A stretch of 64,000 nucleotides of DNA from Strigamia acuminata (Eukaryota; Arthropoda; Chilopoda; Geophilomorpha; Linotaeniidae): assembly GCA_949358305.1 (NCBI GenBank), contig OX442323.1, forward strand, positions 5,518,001 through 5,582,000. The letters run 5' to 3'. Both the position numbers and the translations under genes were made by a program. The notes beneath the pieces were generated by a model that saw only the letters and a program-made list of their open reading frames with translations, made no database searches and was not told the origin of the DNA. Of the stretch, positions 43,501-58,500 are shown piece by piece; the stretch's first letter is position 1, and each line of letters begins with the position of its first letter.

Positions 43501-46500
43501 CCACAGAAACTCGCTTGCATAGCTGCGCTGCACTGCCGAGAAGCCAACCCCTTAGAGAATTAAAAAACGAGGGCAACGCGTGAAGCGCTCTTCCGCCGTT
43601 CCCAGCCCCTTATTCATCGATCCGAACATACTCACAATGCTTGGTGCGAGTTGTCCGATGTCAGAGACAGCAGCGCCGGGTCACCATCACATGACATCGC
43701 GTCCGACAACCGTCCGACAGATGCACGGCAAAACCGCTGGGAATTCTGGCCGTCGAGCTGCGCCGCACTCCCCCGAGCATCACAAGCACGAGTGCGAGCT
43801 GGCGACGCACTTCGCACTTCGCACCCACCCACAAACACTAAATAGACGTGGTAATGAGCGAACCGAGGCCTCGCGCCCTTGTTTCCATGCGACTTATCAA
43901 TTCACGTAATCCTCCGGTCCGTCGTGCGCCTCCGCGAGCTGCAAGACCAAGGCGCGAGAGAGCGAATCTGCTGAGCCCGGTCTGTCCAGAAGGAAGCTCT
44001 AGCGAGAAACCGTTCGCTCTTTTTCCTCATTCGCAACACACACCAGCGCCGCTGTTTTCCAGCGAGCAAGCGCGAAACTCCACCACTAGCAGCGCACGCA
44101 GTTGCATCAATGTGCTCGCTCTGCTGATTCCTCGGTTCCGGCCCCCTCTTTTGTTAGTCACATACGTTGTTACCGATAGTCTCACTCCCACCCGTCAGAC
44201 GCACGCCTCAATCAACTTAATTTACCTGGGCGCCGGACTAAATGACGCATCGCAAAACCTGTGGCGCACGAGTAATTGCGTGATCCTTCGCACACACCTT
44301 CATCCACCCACTTTAGACTGCGCAATAACACACGACACGTGCACGTCAGCCCCAACCCCAACCCCGATTTATTATTTTTATTTTTTCCAATTAAAGTGGG
44401 TGTGGGAATGGGAGTGCCTACCCAAAAAAAAAAATAATAATAATAAATAAATAAAAAAAAACAATGCTGAAAACGCAACTTGACCGACAACGAGGATTAA
44501 TTGGTCGCCGTAATTTGGAATACGCAATTAAAACAGAGCGAAATTAAAAGAAAAACGTTGGAGAAGAAGAAGCAGCTGCCGGCTGCGCGCACATTCCCGC
44601 AAGATTCCATTTGCACACTTTTCTCCGCTCGAAAACGACTTTTCTCCACGAAATTACTGCGCTTACACTTCGAAACAACAAATAATTAATGGTAACAAAA
44701 CGTTCTCACGCCTCGTAATAAACGCTAAGAAGATTTATTCATCCCCAATCGCAGCCCCTTTTCGACGACAAATTTCGCAGTGCGAATTAAGCGAGCAAAA
44801 CAAACTCGTTCTCTTTTTTCCTATCAATTAATTGATCCGTCCGACACACCGACAAACCGAACGCAAAAGCCCAACGTCAGAGCCAACCGGTTGGCGAATA
44901 AATTCCCGAACCGTATTCCAATTACAGCCGATGATAACTCATAAATAGAACTAACAAAATAGCAGCCGAGTGCGTTATATTACGCCATTATCTCGGCGCT
45001 TTTCACATGGGATTGCAGCACGTGATCGCGCATCTGTTTCTGGACAATTTCTAAAAGCGGCGCAAAGTGAACAAACCCTCGATTACTTGCGCCCAATACA
45101 AACAGTGCGAGACGCATGTGTTTACGACGTTTACCGTAACTTTGGCTCTGGCATTGAAATACGCGGTGTGACCTGCGAATGCCACAAAGCACACACATTT
45201 CAAGCAAATGAAACGCGCTGGGGAGTTAGTGAGCTGTCACTTGTTTCCCTTATTAATACAATTATATAAATTAACTCAATTCTAAGCCCGCGCGTCGCGA
45301 CTTCATTTCGATGCGCATCCAAAACGGACCTACATGTAATACATTTAACCGACCTCGGCTAAAAATTCTCAAAAACTCGAATCTCGTTCATATTATTGGA
45401 CATTTTCGCGCTAATTAATCCGCCTCTAATTGAATTTGCCACCGAAATACGTTGTTTCCAGGGTTAAGAGCTTACATTTCCTTTGTGTTTACGAACTGCT
45501 TACTTGTTAGTGCACCAATTCGGGTCTATTTTCCACTCTCGTTTCTCTTCTTTCTGTCCCCTCTATCTGTTTTTTTGTCTGTGGGTCAGGGGAAAATCAA
45601 TATATGAGGCTTTTCTCTCGCGCTCCGACGCCAATTGGAGGGCGATGCCACTGACAAATCACATTCCTGATACTCAATAACAATTGTCACTGATGATGAG
45701 ATCAAGCGGCATTAAAGGAAAAGGAAAAACATGCAATCTGCATTCGTGTTCACACAACTTAGGACACTTCAAATCCGATTTCAAACAGATTCACTCTCTC
45801 ACACCTTCAAAATTGGAGGGAAAAAAAAAAAAACGAAAAAAGGATTTTTTTTCTTACAAAAATTCGAAATAACCGATAAGATTCAATTTTTCTCACCAAC
45901 ACGAGACCTCTCCTTCAAGTGGTGCGCGACAGTAACGAGAAGAAAAAAATTAAGTGACCCGCACTCGAGAGAGAGATATGGCTGTATGTCAAAAGAGGTC
46001 TCTTTATCTGAGGGTTCGGTTCGTGTAAACCCAGGTAACAATCTCTCGGCTTGATCCCTCGAGTAAAAAACACCTTTGTCACCCGAGTTAATTATTTCCT
46101 CTGTTATTTTTGCTTTTTCGATAAAACGAAATAAAATAAATTCTTACCTATCAGATTTGGATTTTAGAGTGTCTCCCTTCACTGGACTATTACTAGGACT
46201 CGACGTTTTCACTGTTGGCGAGGAATTCTTTGATATCTCTGCAAAAAGAAAACAAAAAAGACATGAGTCCAAATTCAATTTAATAAATTCCTTTGGCGCA
46301 ATAAAATCATATTAGCAACTAAACCAATTACTCCCGAGTAATTTTTTAATAACTAAAAGGCTGACAAATAAATTCCTCACGTTTGAACGACAGAAGGAAC
46401 ATCGACTCCAATTTCCAAAGCAAACTTCGCAGATTCGTAGTAATAATTGAACTTTCAAAAGATAAATTTTTCATAATTCCTTAATAATCCCCAAAAGAAA

Positions 46501-49500
46501 AAGACGAAAAAAAAATTATTTTTTTAAAAAAATTTTTTTTATTTAAATTTTTTTTAAAACGATTCATTTCAATTTTAAAAAACTTTTCTCTTCCAACTCC
46601 TCTTCTTATGCTAATGATGTCGCTTATATCCATTCATGAGTCTTCGTTACAGACGTTCCCCGATTTATAATGGGCCACTCGACGGGCATCAAGATCCCAC
46701 TCACCTCCCATCGTTACTACAGACGTCGAGTTCATAATCTGAACAAATTCTATCGATTGCTCTTCGCAAAAATGCAGAATTATAACTCCACCAACTGCAC
46801 AAAACTAACTACATACAATGCATTGCAACGGCACATTTCTTTCCCCCTTTCCTCCACATTTTTTCTTGGAAAACCTCCAGATCTCAAGTCATCATCACAA
46901 AAGCAAGCGCCAGCTATAGCTAACTTTACCAGCTATTACTGCCTTGTCTCTGCTGACTGTTGACAACCTCTCACGACTCTCTCAAAGGCAAACGTCATTG
47001 CTGTTGGGCAATGTCGTGTCTCGCAAAGGCAAAAATAATATAGAAAAAAAAAGAGAGCGACAGCACAAAAAAAGCAGCGGGAAAAACACTGCCTCGCACT
47101 ATAAGGATGAATTCTGACGCAAATAGACAAAATCGAGTTACATTTACGACCAAGTGAAAGCATTTTCGCTGTTTACAGGCAACAGCCTATAACTGCACAA
47201 TCATCCAATTCACACACGTCTCGTACAACTCTAAATCGCATTACCTTACTAAAATCTAATGCACTTCCTCTTTTATTTATTTATTTATTTGTGTAATATA
47301 CATTTTTTTTCCTTTTTCCGTAATGTACAAACACACAATTGATGTCAATGATAAAAGCGCGCATTGATGATGGACTAGATTACATCGCGCTTTATATTGT
47401 ACTTTAGCAATACACACAGATAATGAAATCTCGCGATAAATGCCAACTACACAACATACCGCGTGTATGAATGCATACATATATATTCAAATTAAACATC
47501 GCAACAAATCCCTACGCACACAGACAAGGCAAACATTCTCACTCCTCCTTTTAATTAAATGCAATAATTCTAACTCAAATTACGCACACAATTCATGCGC
47601 GATAAGACCGGCCAAATAAATCTGTTTCCCTACAAACCATGCGCCGCTATCTCAAATATCATCTCAAACTTTCTATAATCCGCACAAAACGGTGCGAAAA
47701 AACCTCCAATAAACAATCGCTCCCCATTCCCCATCAAATTTTAATTGACACGGTAGCTGATGACCTCGCCAAATAACCTCCCACCCCCTTAAACATCACC
47801 CCCACACCTCGTCCTCCCTTCACTCATTTAATTTATATTCATACGCCCGATTAAAATTTATGGCTACTTTTCACGCGCGCACAAACAGGCCTAAAAGGGA
47901 TGATAAATCAAGACGCTTCTCTTCATATAACACATTTTACAGTGAGTCCCCGCGCGCAACACTATATAACTTTATATAAGGCGTGACGTTGTGCAAGGAG
48001 ACAGACACGAGGACGTGGCTCGAGCTCGAGCTCGATCCGCGCGGGGAATTATCGAATTCGAAACCGAGCTCGTCTCTCTCTCTCTCGCTCTCTCTCTCTC
48101 TTCCCCCCGTATCACCACTGGGACAATAAAGCCATAATTTTTCGCGTTGAGTTCTCAGTTTATGCGCTGATGACCCCAGCGAGCGGCCTAGGAAATTGGC
48201 CTCATTTATTACTAATATTATTCCGAGCTTGCTAACACCCATCCAGCCCAATACCCTTGCCTGCAGTTTATTTTTAGCTTCGGTTTCAGCAGCCCGGATA
48301 AGACACACTCCCTTGTATCGACCACGCATTGCCAACGATCAATTCCGGTGCGAGGAGCAACAAAGGTTCGAATTATTCTAAATAAATCCGTGGAAAACAT
48401 CTCGAATCACTCGATCGACTCTTAATTCGAGGCATCTGACATGGAAATTGTTTTTTTTTTCTATTTAAATGTGTTTGTAAATTGTATTTCTTTTTTTTCT
48501 TCTTTTTTACTATGTTTGAATACGGACTCGTAGTATCGATTGTAAAAGCGCTCACGTTTCCACCATAATCAGCTTGTCTCAATTTGCGTTAAATAAATTA
48601 TAACCCTGCACTTAATTAATTTTTTAATTAATATATCGCGACCAAGTTTCCATTCACACACTTGTACAGATACTTGGAACAATCTCATCTTTACACCCTT
48701 CCTGGCACTTTAGGCGAATTTATATCCTGTATTAGAGACAATTCATTTAACTTTACCTAAGAAAATTATTTAAAAAAAATAAAAATTGTCAATGGTAGGT
48801 GCGTAACCACATCATTCACAGAACAATAACGAAGATAGAAAGAAGATTGCAAAATTTACTTCCAAAACTGAGTCTTAAAACGATCGTCCGGGGACCGAAT
48901 GCCAGAAGATGAGCACCGAAGAGAATATTGAGGAGATTACAAGGAAACGGGCGACATGCATTTTAATTAGAGAAGATAAAAATGAAAATAAAAGTCGGAC
49001 GTCCCCTCCCATCCCACTTTAATAACACGATGGATGCATTAAACACCAACAACTCACGCCACAAAAAATGAAGCAATAACAATTATTATTATGACACGTC
49101 GTGTATTCGACTTAAAACATTAGTTTGGAAAAATCAAGTTTTCTGCGATTGTGGCTTCACAGGCGCCGCAACGCTTAATACGTCACCATGGGGGTAGCAG
49201 AATTCTCATGACAAATGTCTAAAACCAGGCAAAAGCATAGATAAATGGGATAAAACAAACAAAAATATGACGCGCACTGTAATAAAGTGTGTCCGAGGTT
49301 TATTTCCATTGATCCGTTGTTTATAAAGGAGAATCTTTCCACGGTAATGGTTTTGGGGGCTCATCTGATCCCCGAGAGGATGCGGGTCAAGCAACACGTC
49401 GCTACTCTTAGAGGTAATCATACTTGGTGGTTGTCACAATTTCCCATCTTTTTATCTCGTCTTTCTTTTCTTTCTTTTTTTCTTTTCTACGAGTATTTCT

Positions 49501-52500
49501 ATTTCTATTTTGGGAGAAATTAATTTACACCTTTTCCCTTCAATCCGGCTGAAATGCAATTAGAGCGGCGTTTGTGTCAATATAATAACATTTCAATCGA
49601 AAGAGAATTCGCTTCATCTCGCAAAAACTTTTGCTTCAAATACCTTTCTTAACACGTGAAATCTCATTTCAATTTACTCCCCGCCCGATTGCCGCCTCCC
49701 TTGACACGATAAAACCGACAACTTCTTTAATTTCTCTCGCGCTTTTCTTCATCATCTTCTTCATCTTCTCATTTCTTTTGATTTATCTTCCGTTTAACCC
49801 CATCACTCACTGCAAACCTCCAAATTATCCGTCTCAAATTGACACCGCACATCACTTATTTACAACATTTCCTTTCTGACCCTCTCGCTAAAACATTCTC
49901 CATCCTTTGCTCATCATATTCCCCTCCCATTCCTATGATGGATGCTCTATTTATTCCTGTGGATCGGGGTCAGTTTAATGTAGACCGCACCATATCTCAT
50001 CGCAGCCAGTGGCTACCGCAAACCGAGAAGCAGAGGGCACCCGAGTTACATCATCTTACGAGATGAATTTGTTGCAGTTTTAACCCCCCATTCGCTCTCT
50101 CTCTCTCGTTGGAGGGAGCGGGAGGGGAAAAGTCCTTCATTTCTCATTCCGCGCGTGTTTATGTTGTGCGCGAAAATTGATACGGGCAAATTAGATTTCG
50201 AAATAACACTAGGAATATATGGAGTAGGTGGACGAGCAAACGAATGCTTATTATATTTTCTCGCGATGTCTGCGGAATTAATCAGTCTGACTGCTCACCT
50301 GCGGGAATATAAACGGATCCTGACGGCGTCCGGACGAGGCAAGCCGGTTCGAACTCGTCGTTTCGATCCGTGGGACCTCCACCTGCTTGGCCGTGGCTGT
50401 TGCCACGTGCATTCGCCCTTCCCATCGACGTGTTTCGAGGTGGCACGTTGGGTGGGTACGATTCGTTTAAATTATCTACAAAACCCGCACCTGCGAGATA
50501 GAAATAAAAAAAGAAAGAAGAAAATCGAATTAAAATCAAATTAAATCAAAATTTTCGACATTTTAACTTAAATTTCATACAATTTGCCAATCTCCCTTTA
50601 AAAATAGCAATTACCATTCGGTGTAATAATGAGGGATACTTTGTCACTGTCATTCAACAGTGGCCGCAAACCACTTTCGGCCCTCCATCATCGGTGGACC
50701 TCGCGGTTATGCATATTTCATTACAAGTTCATGAAATGCCAAAACGCGAAGATTAAACTATAAATTGTTATTTGAAATGTGCTTTTTATTTTTCCAAACA
50801 AAACCCGAACCGCCAAATTTCATTTCCTTCGACTGTCTTTCATTTACACTAAAACAAAACCAAAAAAAAACGAAGAAAACTTTAAAAAACACTCGCATCA
50901 TTGTATCAAAGTCTAATGCAATGTTTCAAGAAGCATAAAGAACTCAACTAAACCCCACTACGATCTTTCCAAGGCTCTTCTGCTCATTTATGACCATTTT
51001 AGCATGACATTTCCACATTTTACGATAACTTTTTTCCTTTTTCTTCTCCTATTATCTTGGAAATCTTTAAAGAAATAAAGAAAAAAACACACACACACAA
51101 AAAAAGAAAAAAAGATTTAAAAAGTTTTCTTTTTTTTCTCGTTATTCACCTCTCGGGTTTGGGGAACCCTTGGCATGCTGGTTTGAGATGAGTACTCGTT
51201 GATGAGCAGTTGAATGCTCTATCCAACCTTTATGATATTCAACCAATTAAACCTAAACCTTTTCTTGCAGGAGGTAAATATCTTTTTCTAAAGAATGTTT
51301 TTGTTCTTCGCAAATATGCTGAGCACTTTATTATGAAAATAATTTAAATTATTTTTCTTACATTGAAAAGAATTCCAATTTAGATTTAATTTTCCACAAT
51401 ATAAAATAAAAAATTTAAAAAAATTTTTTTTATTTCACAAATCGATTTTTCAAATACGCCACTAACAATGTCAAAATGGCTCCACCACACATGACACAAA
51501 AAAAAAAAATAAAAAAAAATAAAAAAAAATAAAATTCCAATCGCAATCTAGCCATGCCATCAATTCATTACTCATCTCCCATCATCCAATTCGTTATTAG
51601 ATTTGCAATGTTCAGTTTAGTGCATTTCAAAATGCCATACTCTTGCGTTTGAGGGAGGTGAAAACTCATTTCCTTAGACGACGACGCTTTCTCGTTTCCC
51701 TCATACAAGAGCAATAACACTATGCAGTATAATGGCAACGGAATTACCCGTAATTTGTATGCCAAGCTGTACTTCTCGTCCGCCTCTTCGGGCAAACTGT
51801 TTCAGCCTTTGCACGACGTATTAATTTTGATGGGAGTTGGCACTTGCACGAGTCAAATGAGTGCAAAACTTGTTCCACCCTCTTCCGATTAATTATTTCC
51901 ATATTTGTTTATTTCTCCTGCGTCACAACCTTCACACTTACTTCTGCACAAAAACCACAATCACATCCAAACTTCAACGTCATAAACGTCTGTTCAGACC
52001 TTGTCTTCTAATTTCTCTCTCGTAATTTGCATTTCAAACATTCGCACCTCTCTTTTTATACGTTCTAACCTTCCTTTCACTAAATCCCATTCGTCAGCTT
52101 GTAAAGCACGTTATAAAACATGTTGGAACCAAAAAAATAATTTTTTTTTTCTTTTTTAATGTCGAAAAGTAGTTCACGGCTACAAATTTCAGAATAAAAT
52201 GGCGATTAAGGCAAACACAAATAGGGTGGAAAAAGTTTTACTAGTGGAAATCGGTATAAAGTGCAAATGAGTACAACCCTTCGTGCCTTTTGATCACTTA
52301 ATGAGAGCCCAACGACAAAGTTTGGAGATTTAATTGGCCAGCTTTATACAGTCTAATCACCGACTAAACGTAGACTACAACTAATTACGTGTAAACTAAA
52401 ACGGGGCGCGACAAATTAAACACGCATACAGTAAATGTAACGTAAAATCATTTTTCATTCCGATTTGATGGAATTTCATAATCCGTGTCGCCAAATTAAA

Positions 52501-55500
52501 CATTTCCGGTTCGCGAAACTAAAAATATTTACAAAAAAAAAAAAAAAAAAAAAATCAAGGAGAAGTAGAAAAACAGGTCGATGATGGATGACGAAAGAAA
52601 ATAAAAACAAAAAAATCCTATCAACAAAATGTCTGTCTTTTCTCTAAACAACACAAAAAAAATAAACCTTCATCGGCTCAATTACATACAATTCGTGTAT
52701 ATTTAAAATAATAATAATAATAAAAAAAAGAACTTTTCTCCTCGAGAAACGAAGAAAAACAAACAAATGATATTTTTAGCAAACGCATTAACATTTTGTT
52801 GCGTAAAAACAAGCCCGAGCCTTCAATTCTTTCCCCTTTTCTTCTTATTTGCTTTTATTGAAACCCAAAACTTCATTTGTAAAATTCCGTAAAATGGAAA
52901 TAAGAGCCACCGAGATTTTTTCCGTCAAACAGCACCTTACTAAACCACTAGAAATAAATTTCCCTTTTGGCAAGCACAACTCGAAACGAAGATCTTTTTA
53001 CTCAGCCCTTCCTCCGCAGATAGAAAAGAGGGAAGAATGACATAAAAGCAGACTTGAATCCTCTGATTAAAGCGCTCCCTCTCTCTGCCTACGCCACGCC
53101 AGCCTTGACAAGAAAACCAATGATTGTCGTCACTCCAGTTAAGGCCGATAGGTTTGGTCAGGAAATTAAGAAAGGCCAAGGCTCAACCGTCCCAATAGTG
53201 GACATGCAGTTTGACCTCATCTCCAACGCCCTCCCGCCCCCCGCCCTCCTTCATCATTAACTCAGAGGACGGAAGCGGTCACTAATGGAAGCAGCCCCTC
53301 CACCGTTCCTCCCAATGCCTTTTGACCCACTTGTCTATCTCGACACCAATATCTTCTGGCTGCACAAACCAAAATAAAGTGACCACCACTTCTCCAACAT
53401 TCTTTTGCTCGATCAAAACTTATTGCCTCTCATTTCACATCTTCCCAGCATTTTTATGTGTTGGCCGAACTCGTGCAAAACTCGCGCAAAACAAATAGAA
53501 AAAGAAAGAGAACGCATTCGGCGACTTAACCTTCGGTGCCAATAACACTGTCTTTACGAGTGCTGTTTGTACGCACTTTTTCGCCAAACTACCATCAAAA
53601 TGCGAAAGCTATAAACTATAAACATGATGCGAACAGAGCGAGGCGAGGCGATTCACGTCACCTGCTGTGAACAAGAGATGAATTACATCTTGCTAATAAA
53701 GAAAAGCTCGCGATATTACAAGCTTCTTTTTTTACGCCAACCAATTGCGGGATCAGTCAAAAGTATTAAATTTCTGATTGGAAAATCTAAACCACCGAAA
53801 ACAACTATTTGCCTGTTTAAAACGAGTTAAAGGCGATGGGAGTTTTCGCATATATTGCACGCAATAATCAATACGATGCATTATTAGCCATTAGGTATTC
53901 AATCAACACCCACCACACGCAGTCGAATCAATAATTCAAACTTATTTCCCTTTATTCATTCATTCCATGTTCGAAATGAATTGTTGTTATTGCAACCGAT
54001 ATTATTCGGGAGGTCATTGCGCGTCTTGCAGATGCGCTATATGAAACGTGATCAATATAAGTGCTTGTGTACGAAGCTCAAATTCGTATAACATCTGGTA
54101 ATTCGGTCTGTCTGTGGACAATTGGAGATAAAATAGTAAACAAACGTGTACAGTCGGTGTTTGTTACTAATTGGCGAAGAAAAACTCGGATTATTTTTCT
54201 GAATCTTTTATATTTTCTTGGCAATTACACTACACCGAAAAACAAAAATTAAAAAAAAATTTTTTTTCTAAATTACTAATTGGAGCCAGAGTGGGAAAAC
54301 ACACTAACCCTTTGAATCTCATCAAAATATACTAATGACTTCTTAATTCTATTTCATGCGTCAAATCTCAAAGGAGAAGATTTAATTTGATTTTCTTCCG
54401 CCTGACATTAGCCTAACCCACTTCTTTTCGCCTTTCCACCATTTTTTCCCCACCTTCATTAACACACCAACCGTTCGAATTCCGTGCAAACACACCCACA
54501 TAACATTACCTCTAATGACGAATTTAATTCTTAAACTTCTGCTAAACACTGGCACGACGTCTCCACCGCCCTACAAACAATCTGGCAACAACTCGCTGAC
54601 CTCAAACTTGTTTAATTAATCATTTTCCCATTTATAGCAACGCCAAGATAAAAATTAACATTTTCACACGTCAAGAAAAAAAGTATAATTAAATAAAAAA
54701 AATAAATATACTTTTATTAAATGTTCATGGACCACATTTTTGGTTTTATTTAGCAAAAAATTGGATGGAAAAAGAAAAAGGGGATTCAGTTGTTTGCAAG
54801 TGAGCAAATCTAGACAAGCTTTTCTCTAACTTTTATTTACTCACGTTACTAAAAATATTATCCTTGGCTGTGGCAGTCGGCTTTTGAGAAAAGAAAATTG
54901 TGCAGAATGTTCATTTTGCAGCATTATGTAATCCCGGTATGCTGTCTGTCTCTCTCTCTTTCTCCACAAAGTCTTTCGCATTACTCAAAAGGAGAAAAAA
55001 GAAGAAAAAAAATCCCATACGCAGATCTCAAATGAAATGCACTCGTATTAAAGCTAAAGCTCCAGTTCTCCATGAAAATTATAAGCAGTTTAAATCGCCA
55101 AAAAGAAAAAATAAAAAAAATCCCACTTCCGATTAATCTTTACCATTCGATTTAATAAAATCGACGTTCAACATTCAAATTAGCTTCAATTATTCACACG
55201 ATAACTCCATATATTTTCCCTTCTCACCTACTCCAGCTTTGCCAACACTTTAAACGTGGAGTGATGCACTCAAGCGTGTCATGCATATTTTAAAAATGTC
55301 GCTTCAATTGCACCTTTACCATATCGACCTAACATTTTTTTTATTTTCCTTTTCATTTAAAGATGCCATCTTTTGCTAAGAACATGAAAATATTTAGATC
55401 TTGATAGAAAAAGAACGAATAAAAAAATAAAAAGAGAGAAAGAGAGAAGAAGAAAAAAACTAATTTCAGCATCTTTCCTCTCTTTCTCTTTCAATCTACT

Positions 55501-58500
55501 TAGTGTGAATCGCAGCTGCACTCAAAATTGATCTTCCAACCTCCACTGACTGGCATCTCAAAGTGAGACTGAATCTGTCACCCAAGTTGAAAAACCTATT
55601 GGACCGAAACGAATTAAGTCTAATATTGAACTGTAGCCACCGAAATGTTTCAATTCCAAACAAATAAAAATAACTCGATAATTTTTCAGTCGTCACGACA
55701 AACCCACGGGAAAACAAACCCCACTCGACCGTCCAAACACTCGCTCGAGAGTTAAGAAACTTAATTATTGTATTTTAATAATTGCAAGGGGTCAGCAACA
55801 GTTTTAATACGTCGCACGACTAAACAACGCACTTGGCCTTAATGCAATTAGACCTGGTTAATTAATGCGTGTTATGGACACCACACGATCCCTGGTTTCC
55901 ATCATCTGTTGCATTCCTACCGAGTCTCCTGGGACCCGCATAGGTCAATTCGGTGCAGATTCGAGTCACGTCACCAAAGCTAATCATCAATCCAAAACTC
56001 GATGGAATTCTACTGTTATCGTCACGAAAAAATAAAAATACGAATTTGACATTTCACGTTTTAAACATGTTATTTTTAAAACGTCGTGTCAAGAAAAGCA
56101 ACACATGTCATTTTCGCCACTTCGGATAAGAAAAATTATGAGGGAAGAAAACGAATCGGAGAGAAAAGTGTCTGACTTAAATTAGCTTCATTTTTGCGCA
56201 ATCAATACTTTTCGTCGCGCAAATTAATGCAATTAGAAAATAGTCAAAGTGGCGTTGACCTGCGTTGACTAGAGCGATTACTAATAGATTGGGTTGTAAT
56301 TCCGGTCAGTTTGATTCATGCTAGATCCCCCATTTTATTCGCACTTGCTCGTGACCTTTCCCTCCTTGCAACTCCTCAGTTTCGCACGAAGCTTCGTTTT
56401 ATCGCCGCATCGACCCGAAAGGGATTGCAGCGGCAGAAAGCATAGGTCTTGCTTGATTCCACCGTGCATTACCCAAACTGCAGTCTTGTAAAGACAAAGA
56501 AAAGTCTAACCTAAACTTCAATTGACGGCAGTAAACTTACACTGGCAATTCCCTTTAACCACTTTTTCCCGAATGGCGGTTATTAAACGTTCAATGTCAA
56601 CAACAAACGAATAAATCTCAGATTCACCACCTTCACTTACTACCCTACTTCTTAGTATACAAAATATAATATAATAATATAATACAATAATAATAATAGA
56701 TTATTTTTTGACCCTAGTGGTCAAAATTGTATTGTTTTTTAACTCAAAAACTGCTAAGAAAGAAGAATTCGACTATCCACTTCATAATACAATAGCACGC
56801 AAAAGTGCATTACAAAATGCATTCTCGCGAAACGCATTGCACGAGCCATTTTTGTCAAATTAAACACTAAAACGTTAGATTAGGATTGGAATGTAGGCCA
56901 GCCCGTGAAATAAATTAGCATAAAATTGGCCCATTTCCATACTTTTTCATTAATTAATTATGCAACAACTCAGAGTGCTCGATTGAAGGATTCCATTTTG
57001 CGTGGCGTTGGAAGGAAAATAAAGAAGTGAAGATTGCACACCTCTTTAGGAGAAATCCAACCCATCACGGGTCTTAGCTTTCTCATTTGAGCCACGGGTA
57101 ATTGCTTGCCTGCTTGGTTTTCCACATGACAAACTCGCCTCCAGGTGGAACCTGGTGCTGCCGCTGTCGCGCGCTCGAGACGGCTTCACAGTAGGGCTCA
57201 GACGAAATTAATTAAGGCCAGCTGTGAATGCCAATTGCTTTGTATTGCACGAATAAGCTCCGAAAACAAACCTCTATTCGCCAAAGAATGGATAGGCAAA
57301 GAAAAGAAAGGAAGGTAGACTTAAGGAGACTTGAAGGAGGAGGAATGTTTTCAATGTCACGCATGCGTGGTTTCCCTCGTTTCGATGAGGTTAAGGAGAG
57401 AGAAAGAGAAAAAAAATAAAATAAAAGAAAACTGCATTTTTGAAAGGAGGAAAAAAAGTGGGTGACAAAAAAAAATTTAATTATAATCTTTTAACCGTTT
57501 GTCGAGTAATTTTAAATCAGCATGAATTTCCCCTTTTTAAATTACAAATTTTTAATTAATCGATATGTATAAAAGCGAAGAACTTGGCTCGATTCGATTA
57601 ATTTTATACTTGTTGTTCTTTTGTTCGCATGAAATAAAACTCGCGCTGTATAAATAATGAAAGAAATAATAATCAAATGTTGCCATCCGTCGCTTCTAAA
57701 CTGGAAGCATCTGCACCATGTTAAACAACACTACCACACACAAAAAAAATAATAAATAAAGAAAAAAAAAAAACACATTTTTCTTTCTTCACCTGTTCTC
57801 TGCCTAGACAACTTCAGTTTTTCAATTTCATAAAATCTGCATCAAAATTGATTCGAATAAAAAAAAAAAAACACGTGGTTCAAAAATACATTGAAATTAT
57901 ATTTATTTATATTGTAAAATAAAAAAAAAATAAAAAAATGCAAAATTATATATATTTTAATATTCATAAATAAAAATTCTGCACAATTATCCACGAAAAA
58001 AGCGCATTAATGAACCTGCACTATTTAATCTCCTCCTCATTACACAGCAGAATCATCAAGAAACTTTTGCTCCGATGAATTCATGCCTAATTTTGATGCA
58101 CCAAATAAGCGAGCATGCGCAGATAACAACTCCAAAACAACATTATGACCATAAACTTGGTCTCATCTGGTGACGCTAATTCTGTCATTCAATTTTACGA
58201 CGCCACATTTGCCGTGCACTTTTGCTCGACTCAATACAATAATCACTACTTTTAATTTCCAGATAAAAGCCAAACCGGCTACAAGCACCTGGAAAAATCC
58301 GGTGACCTGTTCCGAACCCCCCCCAAACCCCCCACCCAATGTGCCCAACTTGAAAGATAATTAGTCTGCGGATTTGATAATAATGAATGAAATGGAAACC
58401 AACAGCAGGGGGCATTCATGTCAGCTCCATATTTAGAGCTTTTCCTCTTTCTTCCCTTCCTATTTCCTACACCTGCGTGGCTGTGCAAAATCTCACGTCA

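Noticed and set aside
43848..44450. 200-codon plus-strand ORF upstream of the teneurin internal first exon
   Set aside because: It lies in a CpG-rich promoter-like block, is Pro/Ser/Arg-rich without domains, and ends in low-complexity Lys/Asn. Probably an effect of GC content.
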